Assembly: GCA_019635735.1 (NCBI GenBank)
Contig: JAHBYX010000006.1
Span: forward strand, 124,001-188,000
Origin: Mesorhizobium sp.
Lineage (GTDB): Bacteria > Pseudomonadota > Alphaproteobacteria > Rhizobiales > Rhizobiaceae
Direction of reading: 5' to 3'
Length of the DNA stretch: 64,000 nucleotides
Notes under the pieces: model-generated
Databases searched by the model: none
Told to the model about the DNA's origin: nothing
Seen by the model: only the letters and a program-made list of their open reading frames with translations
Translations under genes and position numbers: made by a program
Shown here: one piece after another, positions 1-8,592 of the stretch
How positions within the stretch are numbered: the first letter of the stretch is position 1
Layout of the letters: each line of letters opens with the position of its first letter

Positions 1-993
1 GAAAAGTTCGCCAAGACTGACGCCAAGATCGGCCAGGCCGATTTCGACATCGAGAACGCCCGCATCGAGGACGTGCTCAAGCAGCAGAAAACGATGGAGG
101 CGAACATCGCCGACCTCATCATCGGGCTGGAGGACGCGACGAACGTGTTCGGCGCCGAATTCGAGACAATGAAGAGCTATACCGGCTGGGAGAACTTCGT
201 CGGCATCTTCTCGCAGCAGCGCCGCCAGCGCATGCGCACCGAGCGCGTGCGCAACATGTCGCTCGCCGGCAACCTGCAGGAACTGCTCGCCAAGTCGGAC
301 ACGATCGTCGGCATCCTGCGTGAGCAGAAGAACGTGCTCGACCAGCGCTACAAGACCTCCGAGGCGAGCCTTTCCCAGGTGATCGAGCGGCGCAAGGCGA
401 CGATGGAGAGCCTGACGGCGACGCAGAAACGCATCGAGGAACTGAACCCGCTGCTGCTCGACATCGAGAACAAGATCGCCGCCTCGACCAGCCAGCAGGA
501 GCGCACGCAGCTGGAAGGCGAGCGCTCCAAGCTCGCCACCGAATACAACGAGAAGCAGGCGAAGGAGCAGGAGCTGCTGGCCGAGAGCCAGACGCTTGAA
601 CGCTACACCTCGATGTTCCAGACCTTCGTCGATTCGCTCAACAACCAGATCGCGGCGCAGTCGACGCTGATCAACAAGCTGACCATCGACACCGAGCAGC
701 GCATCGTCCTCTACAAGGCGCTGGAAGACTCGCTGAAGACGGCCGCCCAGCAGGACGTGGCGCACAAGATCAACACGCTGGGCAGCCAGGTGGACAACAC
801 GGCCGAGGAAACCATGGCCGGCATAGGTGCCGCCGCCCAGAAGCACATCGGCGACCTGCTCGAGATGCACGAGAAGAACATGGTCACCACCGCCGACATC
901 CAGCGCCGCAAGAAGCTCGCCGACGACGCCTTCGCCCGCCGCTTCGACGAGGTCATGCGCAAGCACAATTCGGCGGATTACGTGAAGGCTTAG
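1..993 (+). CDS. Coiled-coil protein, 5' end outside window
   Basis: The reading frame is open from base 1, so the true start lies upstream; 330 codons are visible, ending at TAG 991-993. The protein is almost entirely helical and rich in Gln, Glu, Lys and Ala, with long heptad-like stretches, which indicates an extended coiled coil. A Trp/Phe-containing break (GWENFVGIF, near visible residue 62) separates two coiled segments. No enzymatic motif is seen. It is the first visible gene of a plus-strand run that continues through an AAA ATPase and a membrane protein, so a scaffold or substrate role in that complex is inferred. I do not recognise the family with confidence; a toxic-anion-resistance (TelA-like) or PspA-like helical protein was considered, but no signature supports either. 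Confidence 0.75.
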   Translation, partial: EKFAKTDAKIGQADFDIENARIEDVLKQQKTMEANIADLIIGLEDATNVFGAEFETMKSYTGWENFVGIFSQQRRQRMRTERVRNMSLAGNLQELLAKSDTIVGILREQKNVLDQRYKTSEASLSQVIERRKATMESLTATQKRIEELNPLLLDIENKIAASTSQQERTQLEGERSKLATEYNEKQAKEQELLAESQTLERYTSMFQTFVDSLNNQIAAQSTLINKLTIDTEQRIVLYKALEDSLKTAAQQDVAHKINTLGSQVDNTAEETMAGIGAAAQKHIGDLLEMHEKNMVTTADIQRRKKLADDAFARRFDEVMRKHNSADYVKA

Positions 994-1054
994 GGCTGTT
1001 AAGGGTCAGACGTTGCGCTCCATGGCGCCTCCATCCTCTCCACGGCGTGACTCC

Positions 1055-2197
1055 ATGACCCCCGACAACCCCGCCGCCCGCTACTTCGACGCGATCGCCG
1101 CCGCGCTCGCCGGCCTCGACATCTTCCTGCGCGACGATTCCTCGCCGCTCTACCGCCACGACGTGATCGCGCAGGTGGTGGCGGAATACATCGTGCGGCT
1201 GGAGAATTCCTTTGGCGCGTGGCGCAATCGCCTCGGCTTCATGGAGAGCTTCCGCATCTCCCGCGCCGAGAGCGGCTTCCCCGTGTTCCAGAACGTGCTG
1301 GAACTGGAGAACGACCGCCGTAGCGCCGAGAAGCGGCTGGCCGCCATCCCCGCCCCTGACGCGATCCGCGCCGAGATGGCCGACTTCATCCTGCGCCACA
1401 AGGCGATGCCGTCCGACCTGCAGCGCCTGATGGCCGAGCGGCTCTATCTGCAGGACGTGGGCACCGGCCTGATCTTCGCCCCCTTCGTGCTGCCCAAGAC
1501 GGTCAAGGTGTCGGCCAACCCGAAGACCATGCGGCCCTATTACTTCGTCCACTGGGGCGCCTTCGACGGGCTCGCCAACCTGCCGCTGGTCTACATGGCA
1601 GCGGTGGAGGACTCCTCCGAGCGGATGGTCGAGACGCTGGTGACGCGCGACGGCCAGCTGAACGGCAAGGTCGAAATCCCGCTGCCGGTCGAAGGCCTGC
1701 TCAACCCCGACCTGGCCCACCGCTTCGACGACTTCGCCGCCAAGAACTCGGCCTATACGCTGTCGCCGTCGACGATCGCCGGCAATCTCGACAAGGATTT
1801 CGAGACGCTGCACCCCAAGCAGCTGCGCCGCTTCGTGCTGGGCCCGTTCTATTCGGCCGGCATCACCGAGCACAATTCTACTGTCCAGCAGGTGCTGGAA
1901 AAGGTGCGCAAGGCCGAGAACGCCTGGCTGCTGACCTGGACCGTCCAGGAAGTCTATTCGAAGAACGAGCGGCCGGGGCGGAAAGGCCTGTTCTCCAGCG
2001 AGAAGGCGACGCAGGAGTTCTACATCAACACCGACGACCTCGAAGCCGCTCGCATGGGCGTGTCGGCCTATGAGAAGCATGCGCTGATCCCGCACGAGGC
2101 CTATCAGGCGCTCTACGCCGCCGGCGAGGCGCAGAAGATCTTCTCCGGTTACAAGGTGCACATCCTGTCCGGCGGGCGGGTGATTTCAGATGTCTGA
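1055..2197 (+). CDS. Conserved hypothetical protein of the ATPase operon
   Basis: This 380-residue soluble protein has no signal peptide or membrane segment. It starts MTPDNPAARYFDAIAAAL and has an acidic, helical N-terminal half followed by a more mixed C-terminal half (FVHWGAFDGLANLPLVYM near residue 160; TWTVQEVYSKNERPGRKG near 302). The start is uncertain: a TTG at 1013 has a better-placed AAGGG, and an ATG at 1022 is in the same frame, but the ATG at 1055 begins the protein-like sequence. It lies 61 bases after the coiled-coil gene and 9 bases before the AAA ATPase gene, which has its own GAGGAGG site inside this gene's end. I do not recognise the family. Tight packing suggests a partner of the ATPase. 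Confidence 0.75.
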   Translation: MTPDNPAARYFDAIAAALAGLDIFLRDDSSPLYRHDVIAQVVAEYIVRLENSFGAWRNRLGFMESFRISRAESGFPVFQNVLELENDRRSAEKRLAAIPAPDAIRAEMADFILRHKAMPSDLQRLMAERLYLQDVGTGLIFAPFVLPKTVKVSANPKTMRPYYFVHWGAFDGLANLPLVYMAAVEDSSERMVETLVTRDGQLNGKVEIPLPVEGLLNPDLAHRFDDFAAKNSAYTLSPSTIAGNLDKDFETLHPKQLRRFVLGPFYSAGITEHNSTVQQVLEKVRKAENAWLLTWTVQEVYSKNERPGRKGLFSSEKATQEFYINTDDLEAARMGVSAYEKHALIPHEAYQALYAAGEAQKIFSGYKVHILSGGRVISDV

Positions 2198-2206
2198 GGA
2201 GGCACA

Positions 2207-4114
2207 ATGGACACCGGCCTGACGACCATCGACGAGAAGGACATCGACAAGCACCGCTCGACCGCGCAGTCGATGGTGACGCGCGTGATCGTGCTGGAAG
2301 CTTCCACCGGCCTGTCGAACACCGCGCTCGCCGGCACCGGGCGCCGCTTCGTTTCGACGGTCGCGACCGGCTCGGTACAGCGGACCAAGGAGGTCGAGCT
2401 ATCGAAGACCGTGGCGGCGGTGCGCCCCGACGACCAGATGCTGTCGATCCTGCAGCACACGCTGCTCTACCGCGCCCGGCGCGGGCTCTCGATTTCGCTG
2501 GCGGTCGCCGATGTGTTCGCGCGCAGCAACGAGCTCGAGGCGTTGCAGGCGAAGAACGCGCGCGCGCCGCTGGAGGGCGAGGATGCGTCGAATTTCAAGA
2601 AGCTGATCCATGCCTCGGCCTACGTCTCGGCCTTCTCCTTCGCTTCCTATCTGGCCCAGACGATCGAGGCCGACGGCGAGCCGCCCAACGACATCGCCGA
2701 GCCGAATTTGCTCTTCGACACCGCGCAGGACGCGCTGAAGTCGCTGGTGGCGGGTCTCGACGCGGCGATTGCCGGCTCCAGGGACGACCATGACATGATG
2801 GCGCGGGCCAAGCAGTTCGCGCGCGTGGCGATCGAGGGGCTTCTGACGCGCAAGGGCCGCTTCGACGGGCTCGGCGCCTTCGAGGACGCGCATATCCGCA
2901 TCGAGGCCGACGATTTCACTCTCAACGGCTTCGATGTGGCGCCGGGCCAGAAGGCCAAACCGCTGGTGATGACCTTCAAGAAGCCGGAGGAGGTCGTCGG
3001 CAACCACATCGCCAAATACCAGGCGGTGAAGCTGGCCAAGATGCTGGTCGCCTACGACTTCGACAAGCAGTTGAACCCGTTCGTCGAACTGGGCGGCTTT
3101 CTCTTCACCTTCATCGGCGACGGCGCGCCCGGCACCGGCAAGACGACGCTGATCCAGATGATCGCCGGCCTCGTCCACGGTCACTGCCAGGTGGCGGGCT
3201 ATCCGTTCCACTACCAGAATTTCGGCGTCGACCAGATCTCGTCCTACCAGGGCAAGTCCGGGCAGAACTGCCGGGCTTTCGTGGAAAACGTGCTGAACCC
3301 GAAGGCGATCGGCTTCGGCACGATCGACGACATCGACCAGGTCGCGGCCAAACGCTCCGACGACCGCGCCTCGGCCGGACAGCACGAGATCACCGGCGTC
3401 CTCATGGACGCGTTTTCAGGTGCGATGACGGTCATTCGCGGCAACTGCTCCTTCGGCATGTTCTCCAACTATCCGGAAAACGTCGACGACGCGCTCAGGC
3501 AGCGCGCCGGCGCCCGCTGGCTGGTCGACGGGCCGCAGACCCGCGAAGACTATATCGACATCTTCGTGCTGCTCGCCGGCAAGAACCACAAGATCCCGCT
3601 CGGCGAGCACGACCTCTACGCCGCGCAGGAGATCCAGCGCGCGGTGGACGACGCCTATGAGAGCCATTCGAAGCCGCACGAGGACGGGCTGATGCGCGTC
3701 TACGAGCGCTTCATGAAGGAGAAGGGCCAGCCGAAGTCGATGGCCGACATCGGCACCTATCTCCACCTGATCAAGGAAGCCGAGCCGCGCTTCACCGGCC
3801 GCGCCATCAAGAACGTCACCGACGCGATCAAGATGCGCGCCATGGACATCGAACTGCCCGACGACTGGTTCGCGACGCCGGACGTCTTCATGCGCAAGCC
3901 CTACGACGAGAAGAAGGCGATGATCGAGGAACTGCGCGGACCCTTCGACATGGAGATGGTCATGCAGGAGGTGAACCGCTACGCCGACAGCGAGTTCCGC
4001 TACTCCGACCGCTCAGACGACGCGGCGGTGTCGAAGCTGGTCCGCGACGCCAAGTTGCGCGAGCGGGCGGTGAAGGAAATCGAGGAGATGAAGGCGAAGG
4101 GGTTGTGGGGGTAG
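2207..4114 (+). CDS. AAA-family ATPase with long N-terminal domain
   Basis: This is a 635-residue protein. The N-terminal ~300 residues are helical and match no domain I recognise. The AAA module begins with Walker A GAPGTGKTT (residues 306-314, Lys312) and continues with Walker B IGFGTIDDID (368-377). A sensor-like stretch follows, then QRAGAR near 431, which offers candidate arginine fingers. The C-terminal ~200 residues are charged and helical and end in a Lys/Glu-rich tail. ATP hydrolysis and ring assembly are expected from the fold. The substrate is unknown. The start is set by GAGGAGG at 2196-2202. It sits centrally in the gene run with coiled-coil, DUF6638-like and DUF2333-like proteins, so it is the likely motor of that system. 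Confidence 0.9.
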   Translation: MDTGLTTIDEKDIDKHRSTAQSMVTRVIVLEASTGLSNTALAGTGRRFVSTVATGSVQRTKEVELSKTVAAVRPDDQMLSILQHTLLYRARRGLSISLAVADVFARSNELEALQAKNARAPLEGEDASNFKKLIHASAYVSAFSFASYLAQTIEADGEPPNDIAEPNLLFDTAQDALKSLVAGLDAAIAGSRDDHDMMARAKQFARVAIEGLLTRKGRFDGLGAFEDAHIRIEADDFTLNGFDVAPGQKAKPLVMTFKKPEEVVGNHIAKYQAVKLAKMLVAYDFDKQLNPFVELGGFLFTFIGDGAPGTGKTTLIQMIAGLVHGHCQVAGYPFHYQNFGVDQISSYQGKSGQNCRAFVENVLNPKAIGFGTIDDIDQVAAKRSDDRASAGQHEITGVLMDAFSGAMTVIRGNCSFGMFSNYPENVDDALRQRAGARWLVDGPQTREDYIDIFVLLAGKNHKIPLGEHDLYAAQEIQRAVDDAYESHSKPHEDGLMRVYERFMKEKGQPKSMADIGTYLHLIKEAEPRFTGRAIKNVTDAIKMRAMDIELPDDWFATPDVFMRKPYDEKKAMIEELRGPFDMEMVMQEVNRYADSEFRYSDRSDDAAVSKLVRDAKLRERAVKEIEEMKAKGLWG

Positions 4115-4118
4115 GAGC

Positions 4119-4403
4119 GTGGAGACGGCCTCGGAAATCTACATGTCCTATGTGCGCCCGAACGTGTGGATGGTATTTCTTGCGGGGCTTGCCGTAGTTG
4201 CCTTTCGCAGTGGCGATCGCTGGAAAGCATATGATCAAGCCCAGCGAATTCCACGTCACAAGAATGGATTGCCTAGCCTCGAATACTTCCGGGAAGCAGG
4301 TTATGCTTCGCTTCGTCTAATTGTCCCTTTCTGGATATGGATGTTAGTGTTTGGCGTTCCCATGATAATTATTGATGTTATCTTTGGGCCACCCGCCAAT
4401 TGA
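4119..4403 (+). CDS. Small two-helix membrane protein, AT-richer than neighbours
   Basis: This 94-residue protein starts at GTG 4119, four bases after the ATPase stop. It has two hydrophobic segments, roughly residues 15-30 (VWMVFLAGLAVVAF) and 66-89 (LRLIVPFWIWMLVFG), with a basic loop between them. No family is recognised. The DNA from about 4140 to 4440 is visibly richer in A and T and uses codons such as TTA, ATA and GTT that are rare in the flanking genes, which suggests recent acquisition together with the following toxin-antitoxin pair. It may be unrelated to the ATPase despite the close spacing. Confidence 0.6.
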   Translation: METASEIYMSYVRPNVWMVFLAGLAVVAFRSGDRWKAYDQAQRIPRHKNGLPSLEYFREAGYASLRLIVPFWIWMLVFGVPMIIIDVIFGPPAN

Positions 4404-4458
4404 AATTCTCGACTCAAGACGATAAATTGTGGCGTGGCTGGCTAGAAATGATGTCGAC

Positions 4459-4707
4459 ATGAGCGAAGCAGGCATTCTGGAAGCACGCAACTCGTTCAGT
4501 GCGCTGATCGAACGCGTCGAGAAGGGCGAGGAAATCACGATCACCCGCCACGGCAAGGCTGTCGCTCGGCTGGTGCCCGCCTTATCGCACGACCAGCGCA
4601 GAGCGAAGGCCCTCGAAGCGGCCGAATGGTTACGGAAGAACCGCCAGAACAACCGGCTCGACGGAATGAGCCTGCGGGACCTGATCGAGGAAGGCCGCCG
4701 CTATTGA
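4459..4707 (+). CDS. Phd/YefM-type antitoxin
   Basis: This 82-residue protein starts MSEAGILEARNSFSALIERV. It shows the prevent-host-death fold signature: a short strand, the helix ARNSFSALIERVEKGEEI, then the strand pair ITITRHGKAVARLVP. An acidic and basic helical tail (residues 47-82) would wrap and inhibit the toxin. The ATG at 4459 was chosen over an upstream GTG at 4429 because the family begins at this point. The stop TGA (4705-4707) overlaps the toxin's TTG start, so the two are translationally coupled. The family is known to bind its own promoter as an autorepressor. Confidence 0.85.
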   Translation: MSEAGILEARNSFSALIERVEKGEEITITRHGKAVARLVPALSHDQRRAKALEAAEWLRKNRQNNRLDGMSLRDLIEEGRRY

Positions 4708-5120
4708 TCGTCCTTGACGCCTCGATGACCCTCTCCTGGCATTTCGCGGATGAGATAACGCCGCGCACGGAAGCCGTGCATGCCGATGTGATTGCGGAAG
4801 GGGCGGTGGTCCCGATCCATTGGCGGATCGAGATCGCGAATGCCTTTGCGACCGCGGTCAGATATGGACGCCTTACGCCGCAGTTTCGATCCGAAGCGCT
4901 GGCAAGGCTTGAATTTCTTCCTGTCGAGATCGACGAGGAGGGCGCACGCGCCGCCTGGGGCTCCGTTCAGGATCTCTGCGACCGCCATCGCCTGACGGCA
5001 TATGACGCCGTCTATCTTGAACTCGCGACCCGTCGTAACCTGAAGCTCGCGACACTCGACCGCCGTCTCACCGATGCAGCCAAAGCGGTGGGAGTCCCCT
5101 TGTACCGCCAGGATTCCTGA
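4704..5120 (+). CDS. PIN-domain toxin (VapC-like ribonuclease)
   Basis: With the TTG start at 4704 overlapping the antitoxin stop, the protein is 138 residues, the usual VapC length. It begins MIVLDASMTLSWHFADE. The four acidic PIN positions can be placed: Asp5 (VLDASM), Glu43 (RIEIANAF), Asp101 (TAYDAVYLELA) and Asp119 (ATLDRRL). PIN toxins are Mg-dependent endoribonucleases that cleave tRNA or rRNA; the target here cannot be told. Its own stop (TGA 5118-5120) overlaps the ATG of the next gene by one base, so the module is fused into the host operon without a gap. Confidence 0.85.
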   Translation: MIVLDASMTLSWHFADEITPRTEAVHADVIAEGAVVPIHWRIEIANAFATAVRYGRLTPQFRSEALARLEFLPVEIDEEGARAAWGSVQDLCDRHRLTAYDAVYLELATRRNLKLATLDRRLTDAAKAVGVPLYRQDS

Positions 5121-6406
5121 TGGACCTCCTCCGCGACAACGACCTCATCTACGGCCGCCTGCTCACCGTCGACGAGCCGCATCTGATCGAGCGCTACAAC
5201 AAGGCGCTGAAGGCGTTCGGGCTGAAGCCGACCAAGCTGAAGAGCTTCGAGATCGACCGCACCGGCTTCTCGCCCCAGATCGCCGAAGAACTGGACGATC
5301 CGCTCTATCTCGACCCGAACGAGGTCAACCGCCGCTTCATCATCCTGACGCCGGCGCAGGCCGAGCTTCCGGTCGTTCATACTGCATTCTCAAACACATC
5401 CCAGCTCATGTTCGAATTCTATTCCAGCAACCGGCGGGTCATCGACGCGCTGACGATCAAGGACGTGATCTACGGCGAGATCGAGGATTCCGTCGCGAAG
5501 GTCGAGGACATCGAGGACCTGCTGTCGATCAACCAGGTCGAGTTCCGCGTGCTCTCGGCCGAGGACGTGTTGGGCAAGGCGGGCGAGCTCGGCGCGCTGG
5601 TCGACCGGCTGAAGCTGGAGCCCGACGCCTGGCGCGATACGGCCATGCTGGAACGGATGGTGGAGCTTGCCAAGGTCACCGGCGACATCCGCGAGAACAA
5701 GCTGGTGCCCGACCGCGTGATCTTTCGCCACGAGGCGTTCTGGACGACGCATTTCGGCGGCATCTACGTCTTCATCGACAAGGACATGACGACCGTCATC
5801 TCCGATCCGGCGGCGCCCGGCTTCCGCCGCTCGCGGCCGTGGCAGGTGAGCTATCTCGGCATCCGGGACGCCGAGCGCGTGTTCCGCTTCCTCGCCTCGA
5901 CCGGCCGCCTCGACCTGCCCCGCGCGTCGTGGATCGAGACGTCGAACTATCTCGAGCACCGGGCCGAGATGGCGATCCGGTCGCTCATCCACCGCCAGCA
6001 GCCGAACCTCGACTTCGACAAGGTCGACAAGGTCTGGCTGCAGACCTGGATCCATTCCAATGCCGACCTGATCAACAGGGACGGCACCTTCCCCTTCCTC
6101 AACGCGGCCAAGCGCGAGCTGGCGCAGACCGGCAAGCTGAGGCTGGAGGATATGGAGCCGGAGCGGCGCTTCCTCGTCGTGCGCGCCAGGCCCGACCACC
6201 CGGACGCGTGGCTGACCAACCGGCTGATCTCGGATTTCGTGCCGGACGATTTCGTCTCGCTCTACGTTTTCTCGAAGCAGACCTTCTACAGGCAATACGA
6301 GGCCTGGCCGGCGCGCTGGCGCGCGCATGTTGTCGAGACGCTCAAAACCACATATCTCAAGGACAAGGCGGCGTTCCGCGAACGGCTCTACGGGCTGAAG
6401 GACTGA
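5120..6406 (+). CDS. Conserved hypothetical protein (DUF6638-like)
   Basis: This 428-residue soluble protein begins MDLLRDNDLIYGRLLTVDEP. I associate this sequence type with the alphaproteobacterial family DUF6638, from memory and not checked. It is acidic, with no signal peptide or membrane segment. A central part (residues 86-170) is strand- and helix-mixed, and the C-terminal half contains a compact repeat of aromatic motifs such as VWLQTWIHSNADLI. No catalytic motif is evident. The ATG overlaps the PIN-toxin stop by one base, and the DUF2333-like gene follows after 31 bases. Membership of the ATPase system is inferred from synteny only. Confidence 0.75.
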   Translation: MDLLRDNDLIYGRLLTVDEPHLIERYNKALKAFGLKPTKLKSFEIDRTGFSPQIAEELDDPLYLDPNEVNRRFIILTPAQAELPVVHTAFSNTSQLMFEFYSSNRRVIDALTIKDVIYGEIEDSVAKVEDIEDLLSINQVEFRVLSAEDVLGKAGELGALVDRLKLEPDAWRDTAMLERMVELAKVTGDIRENKLVPDRVIFRHEAFWTTHFGGIYVFIDKDMTTVISDPAAPGFRRSRPWQVSYLGIRDAERVFRFLASTGRLDLPRASWIETSNYLEHRAEMAIRSLIHRQQPNLDFDKVDKVWLQTWIHSNADLINRDGTFPFLNAAKRELAQTGKLRLEDMEPERRFLVVRARPDHPDAWLTNRLISDFVPDDFVSLYVFSKQTFYRQYEAWPARWRAHVVETLKTTYLKDKAAFRERLYGLKD

Positions 6407-6437
6407 ACGACAGCTGCTGCGCCAGACTGGGGGACTC

Positions 6438-7682
6438 ATGCTCGATCCGATCGTCTCGTTCTTCACCATGGTCTTCCAGTGGATCGGCCGCGGCATCGGC
6501 CTCTTGATCGGCATCCTGATGTGGCCGTTCCTGTGGTTCGGCCGGTGGTACATGCACAAGGGCTGGATCCTGAAATCCGTGCTCGGCGCCGCGATCGCGG
6601 TGCTCGCCGCGATGTATATCTACTTCCTCTATGCGACGCAGTTCTGGAACGGGTTCGACCCGGACTATGTCGCGAAATACGATTTCGAGCAGCGCCGCCG
6701 CTCCGCCGGCGAGCAGGCGATGGGTGCGCCTCCGCCCGCGCCGCGAACGCTGTTCGCCCAGGCGGAGGCGGACTCGAAGCCCCCCGCGCCGGCGACCGCA
6801 CCCGCCGCGACCACGACCACGACAACTCCCGCTCCGACGCCCCCGCAGACCGCCACGACCCCCACGGACCGCAGTTGCGGACGCTCGGCCATCGCCGAGG
6901 TGGCGGCCGACCTGACCGACGTCAACGTCAACCAGAACGCCTGGATCTCGTCGATGATCCTCTACAAGGTCGGCCTGTTCGGCCTGTCCTGGGACAAGAC
7001 GCCTTTCCTCGACAACAAGGCATCGTTCCAGCGCGGCATCCACGAGGCGATCCGGCGCACGACGATCGAGCTCGCCGACAATCTCGGCCGGGTGCGCGGC
7101 ACCTCGCAGATCGACTCCAACCTGCAGAGCGCACGCGGCAACGCGCAGTTCGACGAATACACCTGGTATATCGGCCTGAACCCGCCCGGCCCGAAAACGC
7201 CGACCCCCTCCTACTATCGCCAGATCGTGCGCGACCTGCACGCCTTCGACGACCGGCTGGCGCGCTGCGATGCGGTGTTCGACGCTCGCGCCGACAATCT
7301 GATCCAGTATCTCGACCGCGTCGCCAGCGCGCTGGGCGACACTTCTGCCATCCTGCGCGAGCGCTCCGAGAACTACAATCGCGGCTTCTTCGACGTGCGC
7401 GCCGACGACCGGTTCTGGTTCTCCTACGGCCAGCTCTACGCCTATTACGGGCTGATGAGCGCCGCGCACGCCGACTTCGAGGACGTGGTCCGCGAGCGTA
7501 ATCTCGACACGCTGTGGAACGCGATGGAAGGTCAGTTCAGATCGGCCCTGAAGATCCGCCCCTGGATCATCGCCAACAGCGCCGAAGACGGCCTGTTCGC
7601 GACCCATCTGGCGACCATGGGCTTCTACGTGCTGCGCGTCCGCTCCAACATGACCGAAATCCAGGCCGTCCTGCAGCGCTGA
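6438..7682 (+). CDS. DUF2333-like membrane protein
   Basis: This is a 414-residue protein. The N-terminus has two hydrophobic segments (about residues 4-35 and 44-66) around a GRWYMHKG loop. They are followed by a low-complexity Pro/Ala/Thr linker (about 95-145, including a run of six Thr) and then a 270-residue helical domain containing DVNVNQNAWISSMILYKVG. This architecture and opening match the DUF2333 family of inner-membrane-anchored proteins with unknown function. It is the last gene of the run and probably anchors the ATPase assembly to the membrane. The Pro/Thr linker DNA is repetitive, so its length may vary between strains. Confidence 0.8.
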   Translation: MLDPIVSFFTMVFQWIGRGIGLLIGILMWPFLWFGRWYMHKGWILKSVLGAAIAVLAAMYIYFLYATQFWNGFDPDYVAKYDFEQRRRSAGEQAMGAPPPAPRTLFAQAEADSKPPAPATAPAATTTTTTPAPTPPQTATTPTDRSCGRSAIAEVAADLTDVNVNQNAWISSMILYKVGLFGLSWDKTPFLDNKASFQRGIHEAIRRTTIELADNLGRVRGTSQIDSNLQSARGNAQFDEYTWYIGLNPPGPKTPTPSYYRQIVRDLHAFDDRLARCDAVFDARADNLIQYLDRVASALGDTSAILRERSENYNRGFFDVRADDRFWFSYGQLYAYYGLMSAAHADFEDVVRERNLDTLWNAMEGQFRSALKIRPWIIANSAEDGLFATHLATMGFYVLRVRSNMTEIQAVLQR

Positions 7683-7754
7683 GCCGCCGGACGGATGGAC
7701 ATTCGCAGGCAACGGACTATGTGAGCGCGATCGCAATCCGTGGAGGAAAGCGCC

Positions 7755-8063
7755 ATGCCTCCCCAAACCGTCACGACGCCCAGGACCAGGGTCAAGCCCA
7801 AGACCGAGCGGCCGAAGCTGCACAAGGTCATCCTCGTCAACGACGACTTCACGCCGCGCGAATTCGTCGTGATGGTGCTACGCGGCGAGTTCAGGCTCAC
7901 CGACGACCAAGCCTACCGAGTGATGATCACCGCCCACCAGAAGGGCGTCTGTGTCGTCTCGGTCTATCCGAAGGACGTGGCCGAGACGAAAGCCACCCGC
8001 GCCACGGACGCCGGCAAGGCCGCCGGCTTCCCGCTGATGTTCACGACCGAACCGGAGACGTGA
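7755..8063 (+). CDS. clpS: ATP-dependent protease adaptor ClpS (ClpS2-type)
   Basis: This is a 102-residue adaptor that delivers N-degron substrates to ClpAP. The core KVILVNDDFTPREFVV and the C-terminal DVAETKATRATDAG are diagnostic. Where the canonical family has TPMEF, this copy has TPREF and a shorter N-terminal extension, as in the second ClpS paralogue (ClpS2) of rhizobia and Agrobacterium, which is known to have narrower N-degron specificity. The ATG at 7755 is preceded by GGAGGAAA (7742-7749); an upstream GTG at 7740 overlaps that site and is unlikely. No clpA is adjacent. Confidence 0.93.
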   Translation: MPPQTVTTPRTRVKPKTERPKLHKVILVNDDFTPREFVVMVLRGEFRLTDDQAYRVMITAHQKGVCVVSVYPKDVAETKATRATDAGKAAGFPLMFTTEPET

Positions 8064-8070
8064 GGAAGCC

Positions 8071-8592
8071 CTACAGCTTTTCCTCGAAGACCTTGCGGTA
8101 ATCTGCGATCGGGCGGTACAGCCTCATCGGTTGCCCGGAGAATGGTATGAAGCTCTCGCGTTCGTAGAAGCGCCGAGCGTTGTCATCCTTAGCTTCGACG
8201 ACGACAGCGAACGACGCGATCTCGCTGCGCATGGCACGAAAGAGTGCATCAGCCAGCATGTATCGGCCGTGGCCTTTACCCCGATGACGATAGTCGACGG
8301 CGAGCCGTCCAACGAGCGTCGCCGGCACAAGCGGATATCGCGGCAGCTTCTTCGCAATCGGCTCCGGAAACTCGCCTATTCTCACAGCTGTGGCGGACAA
8401 GGTGTAGTATCCAACGATTGTGCCGTCCGGCAGAACCAGGACGAATGGCGCGGCCATCCCCTTACGGGCATCCGGCCCGATCTGTGCCCGAAAATAGCGG
8501 TCCAGCGGCTCGACGCCGCTTTCGAACGTCGATCGATCATGCGACGCGTCGAGCGATACTACGTTCGCTCGCTCGTCGGATTCTTCAAACAT
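8071..8592 (-). CDS. GNAT acetyltransferase toxin (TacT-like)
   Basis: This 173-residue GNAT enzyme starts MFEESDERANVVSLDASHDR. The acetyl-CoA pyrophosphate loop is RHRGKGHG (about residues 101-108), preceded by the strand LVGRLAVDY, and the C-terminal half has RRFYERESFIPF. TacT-family toxins acetylate the amino acid of charged tRNAs and stop translation. Its ATG lies inside the end of the DUF1778 antitoxin gene (8-base overlap, ATGTTTGA), the standard order for these modules. The start at 8592 was preferred over 8637 because the latter runs deep into the antitoxin. Confidence 0.9.
   Translation of the reverse strand: MFEESDERANVVSLDASHDRSTFESGVEPLDRYFRAQIGPDARKGMAAPFVLVLPDGTIVGYYTLSATAVRIGEFPEPIAKKLPRYPLVPATLVGRLAVDYRHRGKGHGRYMLADALFRAMRSEIASFAVVVEAKDDNARRFYERESFIPFSGQPMRLYRPIADYRKVFEEKL

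Noticed and set aside
1..993. Assignment of the coiled-coil protein to TelA or PspA
   Set aside because: Only general helical character is shared; no family motif could be identified in the visible part.
6357..7823. 488-residue minus-strand frame over the DUF2333-like gene
   Set aside because: It has no domain, no ribosome site and composition typical of antisense frames; the plus-strand gene has clear membrane segments.
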